Source of the DNA: Streptomyces lomondensis
GTDB taxonomy: Bacteria > Actinomycetota > Actinomycetes > Streptomycetales > Streptomycetaceae
Assembly (NCBI RefSeq): GCF_014651035.1
Contig: NZ_BMWC01000018.1
Span: 60,094-124,093, forward strand
Length of the DNA: 64,000 nucleotides
Direction of reading: 5' to 3'
The notes under the pieces are model-generated. The model made no database searches. It was not told the DNA's origin and saw only the letters and a program-made list of their open reading frames with translations. Made by a program: the position numbers and the translations under genes. Positions 1 to 8,784 of the stretch are shown here, one piece after another (the stretch's first letter is position 1; each line of letters begins with the position of its first letter).

Positions 1-84
1 CCCGGACGCGGCGGGAGTTGTCCCCCCAACGGTTGAGCAAGAATGACGGCGGAGTCCGGCCGGGCGAGGCAAGGGGACGTACGG

Positions 85-2595
85 ATGGCGCAGGCGAGAC
101 CGTCGATGCAGGAGCTGATACGCCGGCGCAGCCGGGCCGGTTTCGTCGGCCGGGCCGCCGAACGGTCCGCCTTCCGCGCCAACTTCGACACCGCGCCGGA
201 CGACGAACGCCACCGCTTCCGCTTCCACGTGCACGGCAACGCGGGCGTGGGAAAGACCTTCCTGGTACGGGAGTTGGAGCAGATCGCCCGCGAGCGGGGC
301 GCGCTGACCGCGTACGTCGACGACAGCGCCGGCAGCGTGCCGGAGGCGATGGCGGAGATCAGCCGCCAGTTCGCCGCCCAGGGCAGGCGCCTGAAAGACC
401 TGGACCGCCTGCTCGCCGCCCACCGGGAACGCCGGCACGAGGCGGAGCTGGCGGCGCTGGCCGCCCTGGAGGCGGAGGCGGAGGAGAACGGCCGGCCGTC
501 GGCGGGCGGGCGGCTGGTGGCCCGGGCGGGCGTGGTGGCCGCCGGGATGGTGCCCGTGGTGGGCCCGCTGGCGGGACTGCTGGACTCCGACCAACTCGCC
601 GAGGGCGCCGACCGGTTGCGCGAGACCCTCGTCGCCCGCTTCCGCGACCACGAGGACCTCCAGCTGGTCCTCGCCCCCGAGCAGGTCCTCACCCCGGTCC
701 TCCTGCGCGAGCTCTCGGACGCCCCCGCCCCATGGATCGTCCTCTTCCTGGACACCTACGAGCGGACGGGCCCGTACCTCGACCCCTGGCTCCACACCAC
801 GATGACGACCGACCGTCACGGCCCCCTGCCCGCCACCACGGTGGTGGTCACGGCGGGACAGCGCCCCCTGGACACCTCCCGCTGGGGCGGACTCGCGGAC
901 TTCGTGACGGACCTCCCGCTGGCCCCTTTCACGGAGACGGAGGCACGCGGCCTGCTGGCCGCCAAGGGCGTGACCGCCGAACCGGTCGTCGAGGAGGTCC
1001 TCCGCCTCACCGGCGGCCTCCCCGTCCTGGTCTCCACCCTCGCCGAGTCCCGCCCCGCCGACCCGGACGACGTCGGCGACCCGAGTGCCACGGCGGTGGA
1101 CCGCTTCCTGAAGTGGGAGCGGGACCCGGCCCGGCGCGCCGCCGCCCTGTCCTGCGCGCTGCCGAGGTGGCTCGACGGGGACGTGTTCCGGGCGGCGGCC
1201 GACTGCCCGGGCGAGGACGCGGAGGCCGTCTACGACTGGCTGCGGTCCCTGCCCTTCGTCACCGACCGCGACGGCGGACGCCTGCGCTACCACGACGTCG
1301 TACGGGCACCGATGCTGCGCGCGGAGCGGCGCCGGTCGCCGCGCGGATGGGCGGAACGGCAGCGGCGGCTGGCCCGGGCGTTCCGGGAATGGCGCGAGGA
1401 GGCCGGCGCGGGCCGGGACGCCGGGGAGCTGTGGGCGGACGAGACGTGGCGGGAACTGCGGCTGGCCGAGACGTACCACCTGCTGTGCGCGGGGGATCGG
1501 GACGCGCTGGCGCAGGCGCTGCGGGACTTCGTCCCCGCGTGCGACGCCGGTGCGGGCGTGGCGGCGCGGTGGGCCCGCGCGCTGCTGGACGCCGGGCAGG
1601 ACGCGGACGCGGAGGCGACGGCCCACTGGGGGAGGGACCTGACGGCGGCACTCGACACGGAGGGCATCACCACCGCCCTCGGGCTGCTCCTGCGCCACGC
1701 GGCACTCGACGCGCCGACCCAGGCCCGGGCCCGGCTCGTACGGGGCGACGAACTGCGCGGCGAGGGCGCGTACGCGCAGGCCCTCGCCGAGTACGACCAG
1801 GCCGTCGCCCTCGACCCGGAGCTGGCCCCCGCCTACCGGCACCGGGCCGGAGTCCGGGGCGAGCTGGGCGACCACGACGCGGCCATCGCCGACCTGGACC
1901 GGGCCGTCGCGCTGGAGCCGGGCAACGCCTGGTACCTCGCCCTGCGCGGCGAGCACCACCGGATCGCCCGGCACGACGCCGAGGCGATCCGGGACCTGAC
2001 CGAAAGCATCCGCCTCGACCCGGCGGCCGAGTTCCCCTGGGCGTCCCGGGGCGCCACGCACGCACGCGCCGGAGACCTGGAGGCCGCCCTGGCCGACCTC
2101 GGACGCGCACTGGACCTCAATCCCGACTACGCCTGGGCGCTCGCCCGCCGGGCCCGGGTGTGGCGAGCCATGGGCGACTCCGCACGTCAGTTGGCCGACC
2201 TCGACCACGCCCTCACCCTGACCCCCGACTGGCCCTGGGCCCGCTGCGAGCGCGGCGACGCGCTGCGGGCGGCGGGCCGCGACGAGGAGGCCGTCGCCGA
2301 CCTGAACATCGCGCTGACCCTCGACCCCGCCTACACCTCGGCCTACGCGAGCCGCGGCGCCTCACTGACCCACCTCGGCCGCCACGCGGAGGCACTGGCC
2401 GATCTGAACCGGGCGGTGGAACTCCGGCCGGGGTACGTCTGGGCGCTGTGCCGCCGCGCCGTACTCCACGCGGCCATGGGCCGGTTGGACGAGGCCCGGG
2501 CCGATGTGGCACGCGTCCGCGAACTGGATTCCGAAGCGGTGGAACGCTTTTCGGATACCGACCGCGCGGTACTGGGCCCTGTCCTCGCCGGGTGA
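85..2595 (+). CDS. STAND-type NTPase with C-terminal TPR array
   Basis: A roughly 836-residue cytoplasmic ATPase. The N-terminal region has a Walker A loop (GNAGVGKT, about residues 57-64) and a Walker B-like strand followed by acid (WIVLFLDTYE, about 220), as in AAA/NACHT-like STAND ATPases. From about residue 560 to the end there are roughly eight 34-residue TPR units with the A-x-D-x-A/ALDP spacing. The architecture suggests a signal-sensing switch that oligomerises through the TPRs; the ligand is unknown. An in-frame ATG at 43 would add 14 residues, but the ATG at 85 has the better ribosome site (AAGGGGAC), so it was chosen. It stands alone at the window edge. Family-level call is firm; the biological role is not. 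Confidence 0.8.
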   Translation: MAQARPSMQELIRRRSRAGFVGRAAERSAFRANFDTAPDDERHRFRFHVHGNAGVGKTFLVRELEQIARERGALTAYVDDSAGSVPEAMAEISRQFAAQGRRLKDLDRLLAAHRERRHEAELAALAALEAEAEENGRPSAGGRLVARAGVVAAGMVPVVGPLAGLLDSDQLAEGADRLRETLVARFRDHEDLQLVLAPEQVLTPVLLRELSDAPAPWIVLFLDTYERTGPYLDPWLHTTMTTDRHGPLPATTVVVTAGQRPLDTSRWGGLADFVTDLPLAPFTETEARGLLAAKGVTAEPVVEEVLRLTGGLPVLVSTLAESRPADPDDVGDPSATAVDRFLKWERDPARRAAALSCALPRWLDGDVFRAAADCPGEDAEAVYDWLRSLPFVTDRDGGRLRYHDVVRAPMLRAERRRSPRGWAERQRRLARAFREWREEAGAGRDAGELWADETWRELRLAETYHLLCAGDRDALAQALRDFVPACDAGAGVAARWARALLDAGQDADAEATAHWGRDLTAALDTEGITTALGLLLRHAALDAPTQARARLVRGDELRGEGAYAQALAEYDQAVALDPELAPAYRHRAGVRGELGDHDAAIADLDRAVALEPGNAWYLALRGEHHRIARHDAEAIRDLTESIRLDPAAEFPWASRGATHARAGDLEAALADLGRALDLNPDYAWALARRARVWRAMGDSARQLADLDHALTLTPDWPWARCERGDALRAAGRDEEAVADLNIALTLDPAYTSAYASRGASLTHLGRHAEALADLNRAVELRPGYVWALCRRAVLHAAMGRLDEARADVARVRELDSEAVERFSDTDRAVLGPVLAG

Positions 2596-2715
2596 ACAGC
2601 ATGCGAATTACCTGTGTGCGGGCGTAATCCGACCGTGACGTAATGCGCCCGGGTGGGGTAACCTTTGAGCCAAGAGGCTTGTGGTCTGGTCGAGTTGATT
2701 TCTGGGAGGTGTGCG
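2596..2715 (+). promoter_or_regulatory. Leader/promoter region of two tiny ORFs
   Basis: Non-coding stretch after the STAND gene. It is less GC-rich than its neighbours and ends in a good ribosome site (GGGAGGT, 2704-2710) in front of the 26-codon ORF. I infer that the transcript starts here; no clear -35/-10 pair could be assigned. Confidence 0.3.
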
Positions 2716-2796
2716 ATGGTGCGGCGGCTGATACCTGACGAATCCCACCACCAGTCGGCACCCTCGCTCCCGGCCCACAGCCGTCCCCGGTCCTGA
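2716..2796 (+). CDS. Candidate 26-residue leader peptide
   Basis: ATG with a good upstream GGGAGGT and a 26-codon frame ending in TGA. The peptide is basic at both ends and rich in His, Pro and Ser (it starts MVRRLIPDE and ends SRPRS). It lies 71 bases upstream of another small ORF with a strong ribosome site, so a leader-peptide role is possible. No family was recognised; conservation in other streptomycetes would decide whether it is translated. Confidence 0.35.
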   Translation: MVRRLIPDESHHQSAPSLPAHSRPRS

Positions 2797-2867
2797 CGCA
2801 CTTCCGCCGGACCGTCCCCACCCCCTGGATTTTTCCTTTCAACACCCCTGCATCAAAGGAGGCATCG

Positions 2868-3011
2868 GTGTTCGACGAGCGCAAAGAAGCGGAAATGCGG
2901 CTGTACTCCGAAAAGCTGGCGCGGGAACTCGCCCTGAAGAAGGAGCGCGAGGAGGACGCCGAAAACGCCGAGAACGCCGAGAAGTCAGAAACGCCCCACA
3001 GCCAGGACTGA
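2868..3011 (+). CDS. Small charged helical protein (47 aa)
   Basis: GTG start preceded by a strong AAAGGAGG ribosome site (2855-2862). The 47-residue product is almost all charged: a KEAEMRLYSEKLAREL-type amphipathic helix, then Glu/Asp/Asn repeats (AENAENAEK) and a polar tail. It probably forms one long helix. It has no membrane segment or metal motif. It may share a transcript with the tiny ORF upstream. No family was recognised, but start, spacing and composition look like a real short gene. Confidence 0.5.
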   Translation: MFDERKEAEMRLYSEKLARELALKKEREEDAENAENAEKSETPHSQD

Positions 3012-3046
3012 AGCCGGTCGCCCCGGGAACGGGGATGATCAGGGGC

Positions 3047-4147
3047 ATGACCTCTCAGAACCACGGGCCCTCCGACGCATCGGCCGTCCGGATCGGTGCT
3101 CTCGTTCCGCTGACCAGGCCCGGCTGGGTCGAGGCGGGCCGGCACCTGCTCGCCGGACTCGAACTGGCCGTCGACGAAGTCAACGACGACGGCGGGATCG
3201 CTGGAAGGCCACTGGAACTGGTGGTCCGGGACACCGCCGCCGATCCGCAGAAGGCCACCGCGGCCGTGGCCGAACTGGCTCGCCTGGGCGTGGCTGCCCT
3301 GGCCGGCGAGTATCACAGCGTCGTCGCTCGCGCCGCCGCCGCCGAGGCAGACGCGCTCGGCCTGCCGTTCCTCTGCTCGTCAGCCGTGCTCGACGGGCTC
3401 ACCGAGGAGCCGACGGAACGGGTCGCGCGTATCGCCCCCGCGCAGTCGCACGGCTGGCGGATCTACGCGGACTTCCTCCTCGGCGCGGGCCACAGCCACA
3501 TCGCCGTGGCAGCCGAACCGAGTGTGTACTGGGCGTCAGGGACCCGCATCCTCCGGGACCACCTCGCACCACGCGGCGGCACGGTCACCGAACTCGACCT
3601 GCGCGCGCTCACCCCCGCGGCCGTGTGCGACGAACTCGCCGACAACGGCGCGACAGCCCTTCTCCTTCTGGCGGGCTTCCCGGAGCCGGCCGTGCCGATC
3701 GTCAAAGCCGTCCGTAGCGACCAGCGCCTCGCCGAGATCATGATCGGTGCTCCGGCGGGCCAACCGGAGTTCACGGAATGGTCGACGCTGCTGGGCGACG
3801 ACAGCGCCGCGATCCCGTTCCTGCGCTACCTGCCCGAGCGCCTCGGCCCACTCGGCCTGCGAGTCGAGACGGCCCTCCGCGAACGGCTGGCCGAAGCGCC
3901 CTCCTTCGTCGCGTTCGAGGGCTACGACACGGTCGCGGTCCTCGCCGACATGCTGCGCTCCCACGGCCCGGACCGGACACGCCTCGCCGCATCCTGGCCG
4001 CACGTCGCAGTCGAAGGCACCCGCGGCCGGATCCGGTTCTCCCGCACGCCCGGCATCAGCGTGTGGCAGTGGGCCTGGCCGCCCACCCAAGTCGTGGACC
4101 GTGATCCGGCGCAACCGGACCGCTTCCGGATCCTCCACGTCGGCTGA
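3047..4147 (+). CDS. ABC-type solute-binding-like protein (PBP1 fold), no signal peptide
   Basis: A 366-residue protein of the Leu/Ile/Val-binding (periplasmic-binding type 1) family. The start (RIGALVPLTRPGW), the G-x-ELAVDEVNDDGGIAGRPLEL block and the later GYDTVAVLADML segment are typical of LivK/AmiC-like receptors. There is no lipobox, signal peptide or neighbouring permease or ATPase gene. It is therefore either a cytoplasmic AmiC-like ligand sensor or an orphan binding protein. The ATG at 3047 is preferred; another in-frame ATG lies at 3035. The ligand is unknown. Confidence 0.75.
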   Translation: MTSQNHGPSDASAVRIGALVPLTRPGWVEAGRHLLAGLELAVDEVNDDGGIAGRPLELVVRDTAADPQKATAAVAELARLGVAALAGEYHSVVARAAAAEADALGLPFLCSSAVLDGLTEEPTERVARIAPAQSHGWRIYADFLLGAGHSHIAVAAEPSVYWASGTRILRDHLAPRGGTVTELDLRALTPAAVCDELADNGATALLLLAGFPEPAVPIVKAVRSDQRLAEIMIGAPAGQPEFTEWSTLLGDDSAAIPFLRYLPERLGPLGLRVETALRERLAEAPSFVAFEGYDTVAVLADMLRSHGPDRTRLAASWPHVAVEGTRGRIRFSRTPGISVWQWAWPPTQVVDRDPAQPDRFRILHVG

Positions 4148-4165
4148 GAGGGCCGATTGAGAGGA

Positions 4166-4351
4166 TCAGCGTCCCGCCGCGAACTCCAGGAACTCGCACC
4201 AGGCCCCGTCGCTGAAGGCCAGACGGGCGCCGTCCTTGTTCTTGGAGTCGCGGATGTGGATGGTGGGTTCCGATATCGCGACCTCGACGCAATCAGGGCC
4301 GTCGTTGCCGCTGTAGCTGCTCTTGATCCACGTCAGCGGAGTGGGCTTCAC
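4166..4351 (-). CDS. DUF397 family protein
   Basis: A 61-residue protein with the DUF397 signature: W-x-KSSYSG near the start, CVEVA, then IHIRDSKN and FSDGAWCEFL. In streptomycetes such proteins are encoded beside DUF5753 helix-turn-helix regulators and work as their small partners (compare Scr1/Scr2 and BldB-related pairs). Its GTG start overlaps the stop of the upstream regulator gene by four bases (GTGA), so translation is probably coupled and the two proteins made together. Confidence 0.9.
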   Translation of the reverse strand: MKPTPLTWIKSSYSGNDGPDCVEVAISEPTIHIRDSKNKDGARLAFSDGAWCEFLEFAAGR

Positions 4352-5145
4352 GTCTCTTCTCCCAGCACTTTTTCGATGAAGGCCAGTGACTCGCGGGGCG
4401 AGAGGGCCTGCGCCCGGATCATGCCATAGCGCATATCGAGAACCTGTACGTCCTTCGGATCGCTGATCACCCGGTCGTACAGCTGGCTTTCCGTGTGGCC
4501 GAGCGCTTTGCCGTCCTGGAGCTTCAGCAGCCGGAACGAGCCCATCACGGCCGCGTGGTCCTCCCTGTTCATGGGCATCACTTGGATCTCGACGTGCCGC
4601 AACTCGGCTACCTGCAACAGGTGTTCGAGCTGGCGGCGCAGCACCATTTTGCCTCCGAGCGGCCGCCGCAGTGTCATCTCTTCCTGGACAAAGGTGACCA
4701 GCGGCCGGGGCGCCCGATCGAAGACGACCTTCCGTGCCATGCGCGCGGCCACATGGCGCTCGATCTCGTCCTCGGAGTAGGCCGGCCGCCGCATCTCGTA
4801 CAACGCCTGGGCGTACTCCGGCGTCTGCAACAGCCCATGGATGTGCAGGGCCGCATAGGCCCCTAGCTCGACTGCCTGATCCTCCAGCTTTGTCAGATCC
4901 CGCACAGTCTTCGGGTACCGAGCCTTCTCCACGTCCTCCTTCATCGCGGAGATCTTGCCGCCCGCGCCCAGCACTTCATCCGCCTTGTCGAGAAAGTCCG
5001 GCTTGGGGATCCGCCGCGCCCGCTCCACGGACGACACCATCTCCTCGCCGTACCCGATGGCCGACCCCAACTCCGCCTGCTTCAGACCCGCGGCCTCGCG
5101 CCACATCTTGATCTGCCGCCCGACCGCCGCTTCCTCGTCCTCCAC
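4348..5145 (-). CDS. Helix-turn-helix (XRE) regulator with DUF5753 domain
   Basis: A 265-residue regulator. An XRE-type HTH occupies about residues 10-60 (MWREAAGLKQAELGSAIGYG), followed by a DUF5753 domain (LQTPEYAQAL, VQVMPMNREDHAAVMGSF-like core) to the end. Start is GTG with AGGAGGGG in front. It forms a two-gene unit with the DUF397 gene. The divergent neighbour encodes an HATPase domain protein, which is a recurring three-gene context in Streptomyces. Family call is firm; the DNA target and signal are unknown. Confidence 0.9.
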   Translation of the reverse strand: MEDEEAAVGRQIKMWREAAGLKQAELGSAIGYGEEMVSSVERARRIPKPDFLDKADEVLGAGGKISAMKEDVEKARYPKTVRDLTKLEDQAVELGAYAALHIHGLLQTPEYAQALYEMRRPAYSEDEIERHVAARMARKVVFDRAPRPLVTFVQEEMTLRRPLGGKMVLRRQLEHLLQVAELRHVEIQVMPMNREDHAAVMGSFRLLKLQDGKALGHTESQLYDRVISDPKDVQVLDMRYGMIRAQALSPRESLAFIEKVLGEET

Positions 5146-5240
5146 GCCTTCCCCTCCTGACGTACGAGCCGGACGACCCCGACACGCGTCCGGACAGTCA
5201 CGCTCCGTACCGGGGTCGTTGCTGTTCAGAGTAGGGACGG

Positions 5241-5693
5241 ATGGCCACGCTGGGTGACATGAGTCAGAAATCCCTCGCTGAAATCTCCACGCCCGTGCGC
5301 CACTTCACGATTCAGCTGTCGGCCACTCGAAGGGGTGCGCGACTGGCCCGCCTGCTCACCGAGCGCCAACTCGACGAGTGGGGCGAGCCGTACGAGGCTG
5401 CCGCGCACGTGGTGGCGGAGCTGGCGTCGAACGCGGTGCTGCACGGACGCGTCCAGGGAAGGGACTTCAGGCTGGGCGTGAAGCTGCACCCGGACCGCAC
5501 CCTCCGCATCGAGGTCACCGACGCCCGGGGCGACCGGATGCCGCGGATCCCGGACCCGGTGGCGGACGACGCGGAACGGGGCCGCGGCCTGCGGATCGTC
5601 TCGGCGTACGCGGCCCGTTGGGGCGTGGAGGCGGCACCGGCTCACGCCAAGACGGTGTGGGCGGAACTGACGCCGGATCGCGGCCCGTCATGA
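5241..5693 (+). CDS. HATPase_c domain protein (RsbW/SpoIIAB-like)
   Basis: A 150-residue single-domain ATPase with the N-box (AAHVVAELASNAVLHG, about residues 53-68), G1 box (VTDARGDRMP) and G2 (ERGRGLRIVSAYA). These are the ATP-binding motifs of anti-sigma-factor kinases and their many Streptomyces relatives. No sigma or anti-anti-sigma gene is adjacent, but it diverges from the DUF5753/DUF397 pair, which is its usual setting. ATG 5241 was used; the in-frame ATG at 5259 is an alternative. Confidence 0.85.
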   Translation: MATLGDMSQKSLAEISTPVRHFTIQLSATRRGARLARLLTERQLDEWGEPYEAAAHVVAELASNAVLHGRVQGRDFRLGVKLHPDRTLRIEVTDARGDRMPRIPDPVADDAERGRGLRIVSAYAARWGVEAAPAHAKTVWAELTPDRGPS

Positions 5694-5918
5694 CCCGGCC
5701 GGTCCCGACGCCAACAACCAAAGAACCCGGGAAAGAACCAACCCGCCCCCACCGCCCCCGCGGCTCACCCGCAGGAGTGAACATCACCAACTCGGCTGGC
5801 GCGGAGGGCAGTCCGTGGTGCACCGTCGGCACAGATAACCGCACAAACGAATACGGCCCCCGCCGGGACTGCCATCCCAGTGCGAGGGCCTGATCACCAA
5901 GGAAGCAGGACCTTCCCG
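5694..5918 (+). promoter_or_regulatory. Structured 5' leader of the winged-helix gene
   Basis: Intergenic region of 225 bases. At 5855-5890 it can fold into a two-tier hairpin: an outer GGCCC/GGGCC pairing and an inner GGGA/TCCC stem. I recall similar hairpins in front of homologous HTH genes in other Streptomyces, but I cannot verify that here. It is probably an mRNA-level control element or attenuator for the gene downstream. The rest of the interval shows nothing recognisable. Confidence 0.4.
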
Positions 5919-5984
5919 ATGACTGACCAGCAGCCTAGCGCGCCCCACGCGCGCAGTCCGGCACTTCCGGTGTCCAGCACGTGA
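5919..5984 (+). CDS. Candidate 21-residue upstream peptide overlapping the HTH gene
   Basis: ATG followed by 21 codons (MTDQQPSAPHARSP...). The frame ends in TGA overlapping the GTG start of the next gene (GTGA). It sits between the hairpin and the HTH gene, so it could couple translation of the regulator to ribosome passage. It has no recognisable domain. The alternative is that it is chance reading upstream of the real start. Confidence 0.3.
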   Translation: MTDQQPSAPHARSPALPVSST

Positions 5985-6697
5985 CGGAACGCCACGACGA
6001 GAACTTCACGGTGGTCGGCAACCACCTCGCCCAGCACCCGGACCTGTCGCTCACGGCGATCGGTCTGGCGGTCCACATCCAGTCGCTGCCCGCCGGAACG
6101 CCGGTCGGCATCAAGGCACTGGCGGCCAAGTTCCGCGAGGGCGAGATCCGGATCGCCGCGGCCCTGCGGGAACTGGAGACCCACGGCTACCTGACGCGCA
6201 CCAAGGAGCGTCTTCAATCGGGCCGAGTCGTAACCCGCACGGTCTCGTACAACAAGCCCCACTCCCCGGTCGTCCCCGAGCGCCGCCCGGCCTCCCCGCC
6301 GCCCAGCACGGAGCCCGCCGCCCCGAAGCCCCACCGCACCGCCGCCGACCTCCTCACCGGCCTGCGCGCCCTCGACTCCCGCCTGCTGCTCAGCGAGCGC
6401 GACGTACACCGCCTGGTCCCGCAGGTGTCGGCCTGGCTGGAGCGGGGCGTCCCCGCCACGGCGGTCCAGCGCACCCTGACGACCGGCCTCCCCCAGGACC
6501 CGATCCAGCACCCGGCGGCCTTCCTCGCCCACCGCCTCACCACCCTCCTCCCTCCGCCCCTCCCCACGGCACCACCCTCCACACCCACCTTCCGCCCGGC
6601 CCCCCTCCAGACCTGCGACGGCTGCGACCGCGCCTTCCGGGCGGCACAGCCGGGCCGCTGCCGCGACTGCCGGACCGGCGAGCAGAAGGTGGCGTAG
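5981..6697 (+). CDS. Winged helix-turn-helix protein with C-terminal zinc motif
   Basis: A 238-residue protein. Residues about 10-75 form a winged HTH (LTAIGLAVHIQSLP, then IKALAAKFREGEIRIAAALRELETHGYL), as in replication-initiator/MarR-like folds. The centre is Pro-rich. The C-terminus has CDGCDRAF and CRDCR, a probable four-Cys zinc site. This domain pair is common in Streptomyces and is annotated only as helix-turn-helix protein. Start is GTG 5981, at the overlap with the short upstream frame. Function is unknown; DNA binding is likely. Confidence 0.8.
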   Translation: MTERHDENFTVVGNHLAQHPDLSLTAIGLAVHIQSLPAGTPVGIKALAAKFREGEIRIAAALRELETHGYLTRTKERLQSGRVVTRTVSYNKPHSPVVPERRPASPPPSTEPAAPKPHRTAADLLTGLRALDSRLLLSERDVHRLVPQVSAWLERGVPATAVQRTLTTGLPQDPIQHPAAFLAHRLTTLLPPPLPTAPPSTPTFRPAPLQTCDGCDRAFRAAQPGRCRDCRTGEQKVA

Positions 6698-6699
6698 GC

Positions 6700-6952
6700 A
6701 TGGCAGACGGCCCGTACGGGCCGCTGATCCCCATGCCTCAGCTGACGCCGGACGCGCTGCGTGATGCGCACCCCTGCGCGCATTCGTGCACTCCTGGGCG
6801 TGTTCGTCGCGATCGAGCGTCACCCTGCTCGTGCCGAGCGCCTGCGCGAACTGGAGCGCATCGTGGACGCCGGCCCACTCAGAACCACTCAGCCCACACC
6901 CCACACTGTTCCGCCCCCTGAACCCCCCGTCCCCGTTCGAATACAGTGCTGA
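6700..6952 (+). pseudogene. Remnant of a DUF6247-like small gene
   Basis: Two short coding pieces in different frames. The first, from ATG 6700, gives MADGPYGPLIPMPQLTPDALRD. The second, from about 6764, gives an LGVFVAIERHPARAERLREL segment and then ERIVDAG. Together they look like the two ends of a DUF6247-type Streptomyces protein with its middle (about 30-40 residues) missing and the frame shifted by one. The family name is from memory and not checked. If the second frame alone is used, it could encode a 62-residue peptide. Confidence 0.45.
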
Positions 6953-6990
6953 GCTGTCGGACGTATGGACGGTGCCCTGGGGAGGTCTAG

Positions 6991-8109
6991 GTGGGTGCGA
7001 CTGCCGGTGCCGTCTGGGGCCGTACGGAGCAGCAGGACTTTCGCAGCCGGGTGCGCGGGACGTTGCTCGGCGTGGCCGTCGGGGACGCGTTGGGGGCGCC
7101 CGTCGACGGGCTGAGCATCGGGGGGATCCGGGAGGCGTACGGGGCCGAGGGCCTCGTGGACCTGGCGCCGGCCTATGGCAGACGCGGTGCCGTCACGCAC
7201 CTCACGCAGCTCACCCTGTTCTCCGTGGACGGGCTGATACGGGCCCAGGTGCGGCGGGACACCGGCGCCTGGCATCCGCCGACCGATCTGCATCGCGCGT
7301 ACCGGCGCTGGGCCGCCACCCAGCGGGACTGGGGGCCCGACGAGCGCCGCAAGGACGACGGGTGGCTGGCGCGCGAGGAGTGGCTGTACGCGCGCAGGGA
7401 TCCCACCCGCGCCCTGCTCCTCGGGCTCGGCGATGACACCATGGGGACCCCGGACGCGCCCAAGAACCCCGGGGAGGCCGGGCCCGAGGCGGCTGCCCGG
7501 TCCGCACCGTTCGGGTTGCTCGTGGGGTGGGAGCCGCAGCTGGTCGCCCAGCTCGCCGTCGAGTGCGCCGCCCAGACCCACGGGCATCCCACAGCCTGCC
7601 TCGCGGCGGGCGCGTACGCCGTGATCGTGCACGCGCTGGCGCTCGGGGAGAGCCTCGACGGTGCCGTGCAGCGAGCCTTCGCCCTGCTCGCCGCCCGGCC
7701 CGGGCATCAGCCCGTGGCGGATGCGTTGCAGCACGCACTGGGCGCCGTGCGGCAGGGCATGCCCGGCCCCGAGCGCGTGGCCGAGCTGAGCGGGTCGGGT
7801 ACGGCGGAGGGGCTCGTCGGTGCCGCCGTGTACTGCGCGCTGGTCGCCGCCGACGTCCGGCACGGGCTGTGTCTCGCCGTCAACCACGACGGGCCCTCCG
7901 CCGCCACCGGCGCGCTCACCGGCGGCCTCCTCGGTGCCCTGCACGGCGAGACGGCCCTCCCCCCGGCCTGGCTGGCCGAGCTGGAGGGCCGCCCCACGAT
8001 GCTGGAACTGGCCGACGACTTCGCCATGGAGATGACCCAGGGCCCGGCCCTGCACGGCCCGGCGGGCTCGTCCCCGGGCTGGCTGGCGCGGTACCCGCGA
8101 GGTGCCTAG
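6991..8109 (+). CDS. ADP-ribosylglycohydrolase-family protein, probably catalytically altered
   Basis: A 372-residue all-alpha protein of the DraG/ARH fold: RGTLLGVAVGDALGAPVDG near the N-terminus, then a Q-L-T-L-F...DGLIRA helix, and NHDGPSAATGALTGGLLGA near residue 300. Active members carry a T-D-D-T motif before the L-F helix and a D-S-D/D-T-D motif in the last block; both hold the metal ions. Here they read T-H-L-T and D-G-P-S, so the metal site looks lost. It may be a pseudo-enzyme that binds ADP-ribose or a protein partner. GTG start with GGGGAGG. The stop codon lies in a CTAG adjoining an IS end. Confidence 0.8.
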   Translation: MGATAGAVWGRTEQQDFRSRVRGTLLGVAVGDALGAPVDGLSIGGIREAYGAEGLVDLAPAYGRRGAVTHLTQLTLFSVDGLIRAQVRRDTGAWHPPTDLHRAYRRWAATQRDWGPDERRKDDGWLAREEWLYARRDPTRALLLGLGDDTMGTPDAPKNPGEAGPEAAARSAPFGLLVGWEPQLVAQLAVECAAQTHGHPTACLAAGAYAVIVHALALGESLDGAVQRAFALLAARPGHQPVADALQHALGAVRQGMPGPERVAELSGSGTAEGLVGAAVYCALVAADVRHGLCLAVNHDGPSAATGALTGGLLGALHGETALPPAWLAELEGRPTMLELADDFAMEMTQGPALHGPAGSSPGWLARYPRGA

Positions 8110-8760
8110 GGCCTGTCGTTTGGATCACGCCGCAGACGCGGGGTCTGGCACGCACATCTGCCGCGTTGTCGAACGCTACGGGCCATGTGACAGGGTCTAC
8201 GACCTGTTCCGCCGCTGGCAGCGGGAGGGAACCTGGGCCCGGATCCTCACCCAGCTCCAGGCCGAAGCCGACGCCAAGGGCCTGATCACCTGGGACGTGA
8301 ACGTCGACTCCACCATCTGCCGGGCCCACCAGCACGCCGCTGGTGCAGCAAAAAGGGGGAACTGCAAAAGGAGCCGCCTGGCGGGATCTCCGTCGAGCCG
8401 GCCGACCACGGACTCGGACGCTCTCGCGGCGGACTGACCAGCAAGATCCACCTCGCCGTTGAACAGGGCCAGAAGCCCTTGTCCCTCGTGATCACAGCCG
8501 GTCAGCGGGGAGACTCCCCGCAGTTCGAGAGGGTGCTGGAAGCCATCCGGGTCCCCCGGCTCGGGCCCGGCAGGCCGCGCAGGCGCCCTGACCGAGTACG
8601 GGCGGATAAGGCGTATGACTCCCGCAGCAACCGCTCCTACCTGCGCAGACGCGGGATCACGGCAACGATACCCGGGCCTGCGGACCGGGTCCGCAGCCGG
8701 CTCAACCGCGGCTCACGCGGCGGCCGACCGCCGAAGTTCGACAAGGACGTCACTTGCGCC
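8109..8760 (+). mobile_element. Degenerate IS5-family transposase relic
   Basis: Begins at a CTAG with an IS-end-like sequence (GGGCCTGTCGTTTGGATC). A transposase follows in pieces. One frame gives RYGPCDRVYDLFRRWQREGT through WDVNVDSTICRAHQ. From about 8360, another frame gives LQKEPPGGISVEPADHGLGR through VRADKAYDS and SRGGRPPKFDK. The first two catalytic Asp blocks (WDVNVD and RADKAY) are visible. The N-terminal 50-60 residues and the C-terminal Glu block are missing, and there is a one-base frameshift, so it is dead. Right end not found. Confidence 0.85.
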
Positions 8761-8784
8761 ACGGACGCTGGACCCGGGCGGCAC

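Noticed and set aside
18..2627. Long alternative frame over the STAND gene
   Set aside because: Arg/Gly/Pro-rich shadow with no domain; the 85-2595 frame has the P-loop and TPRs.
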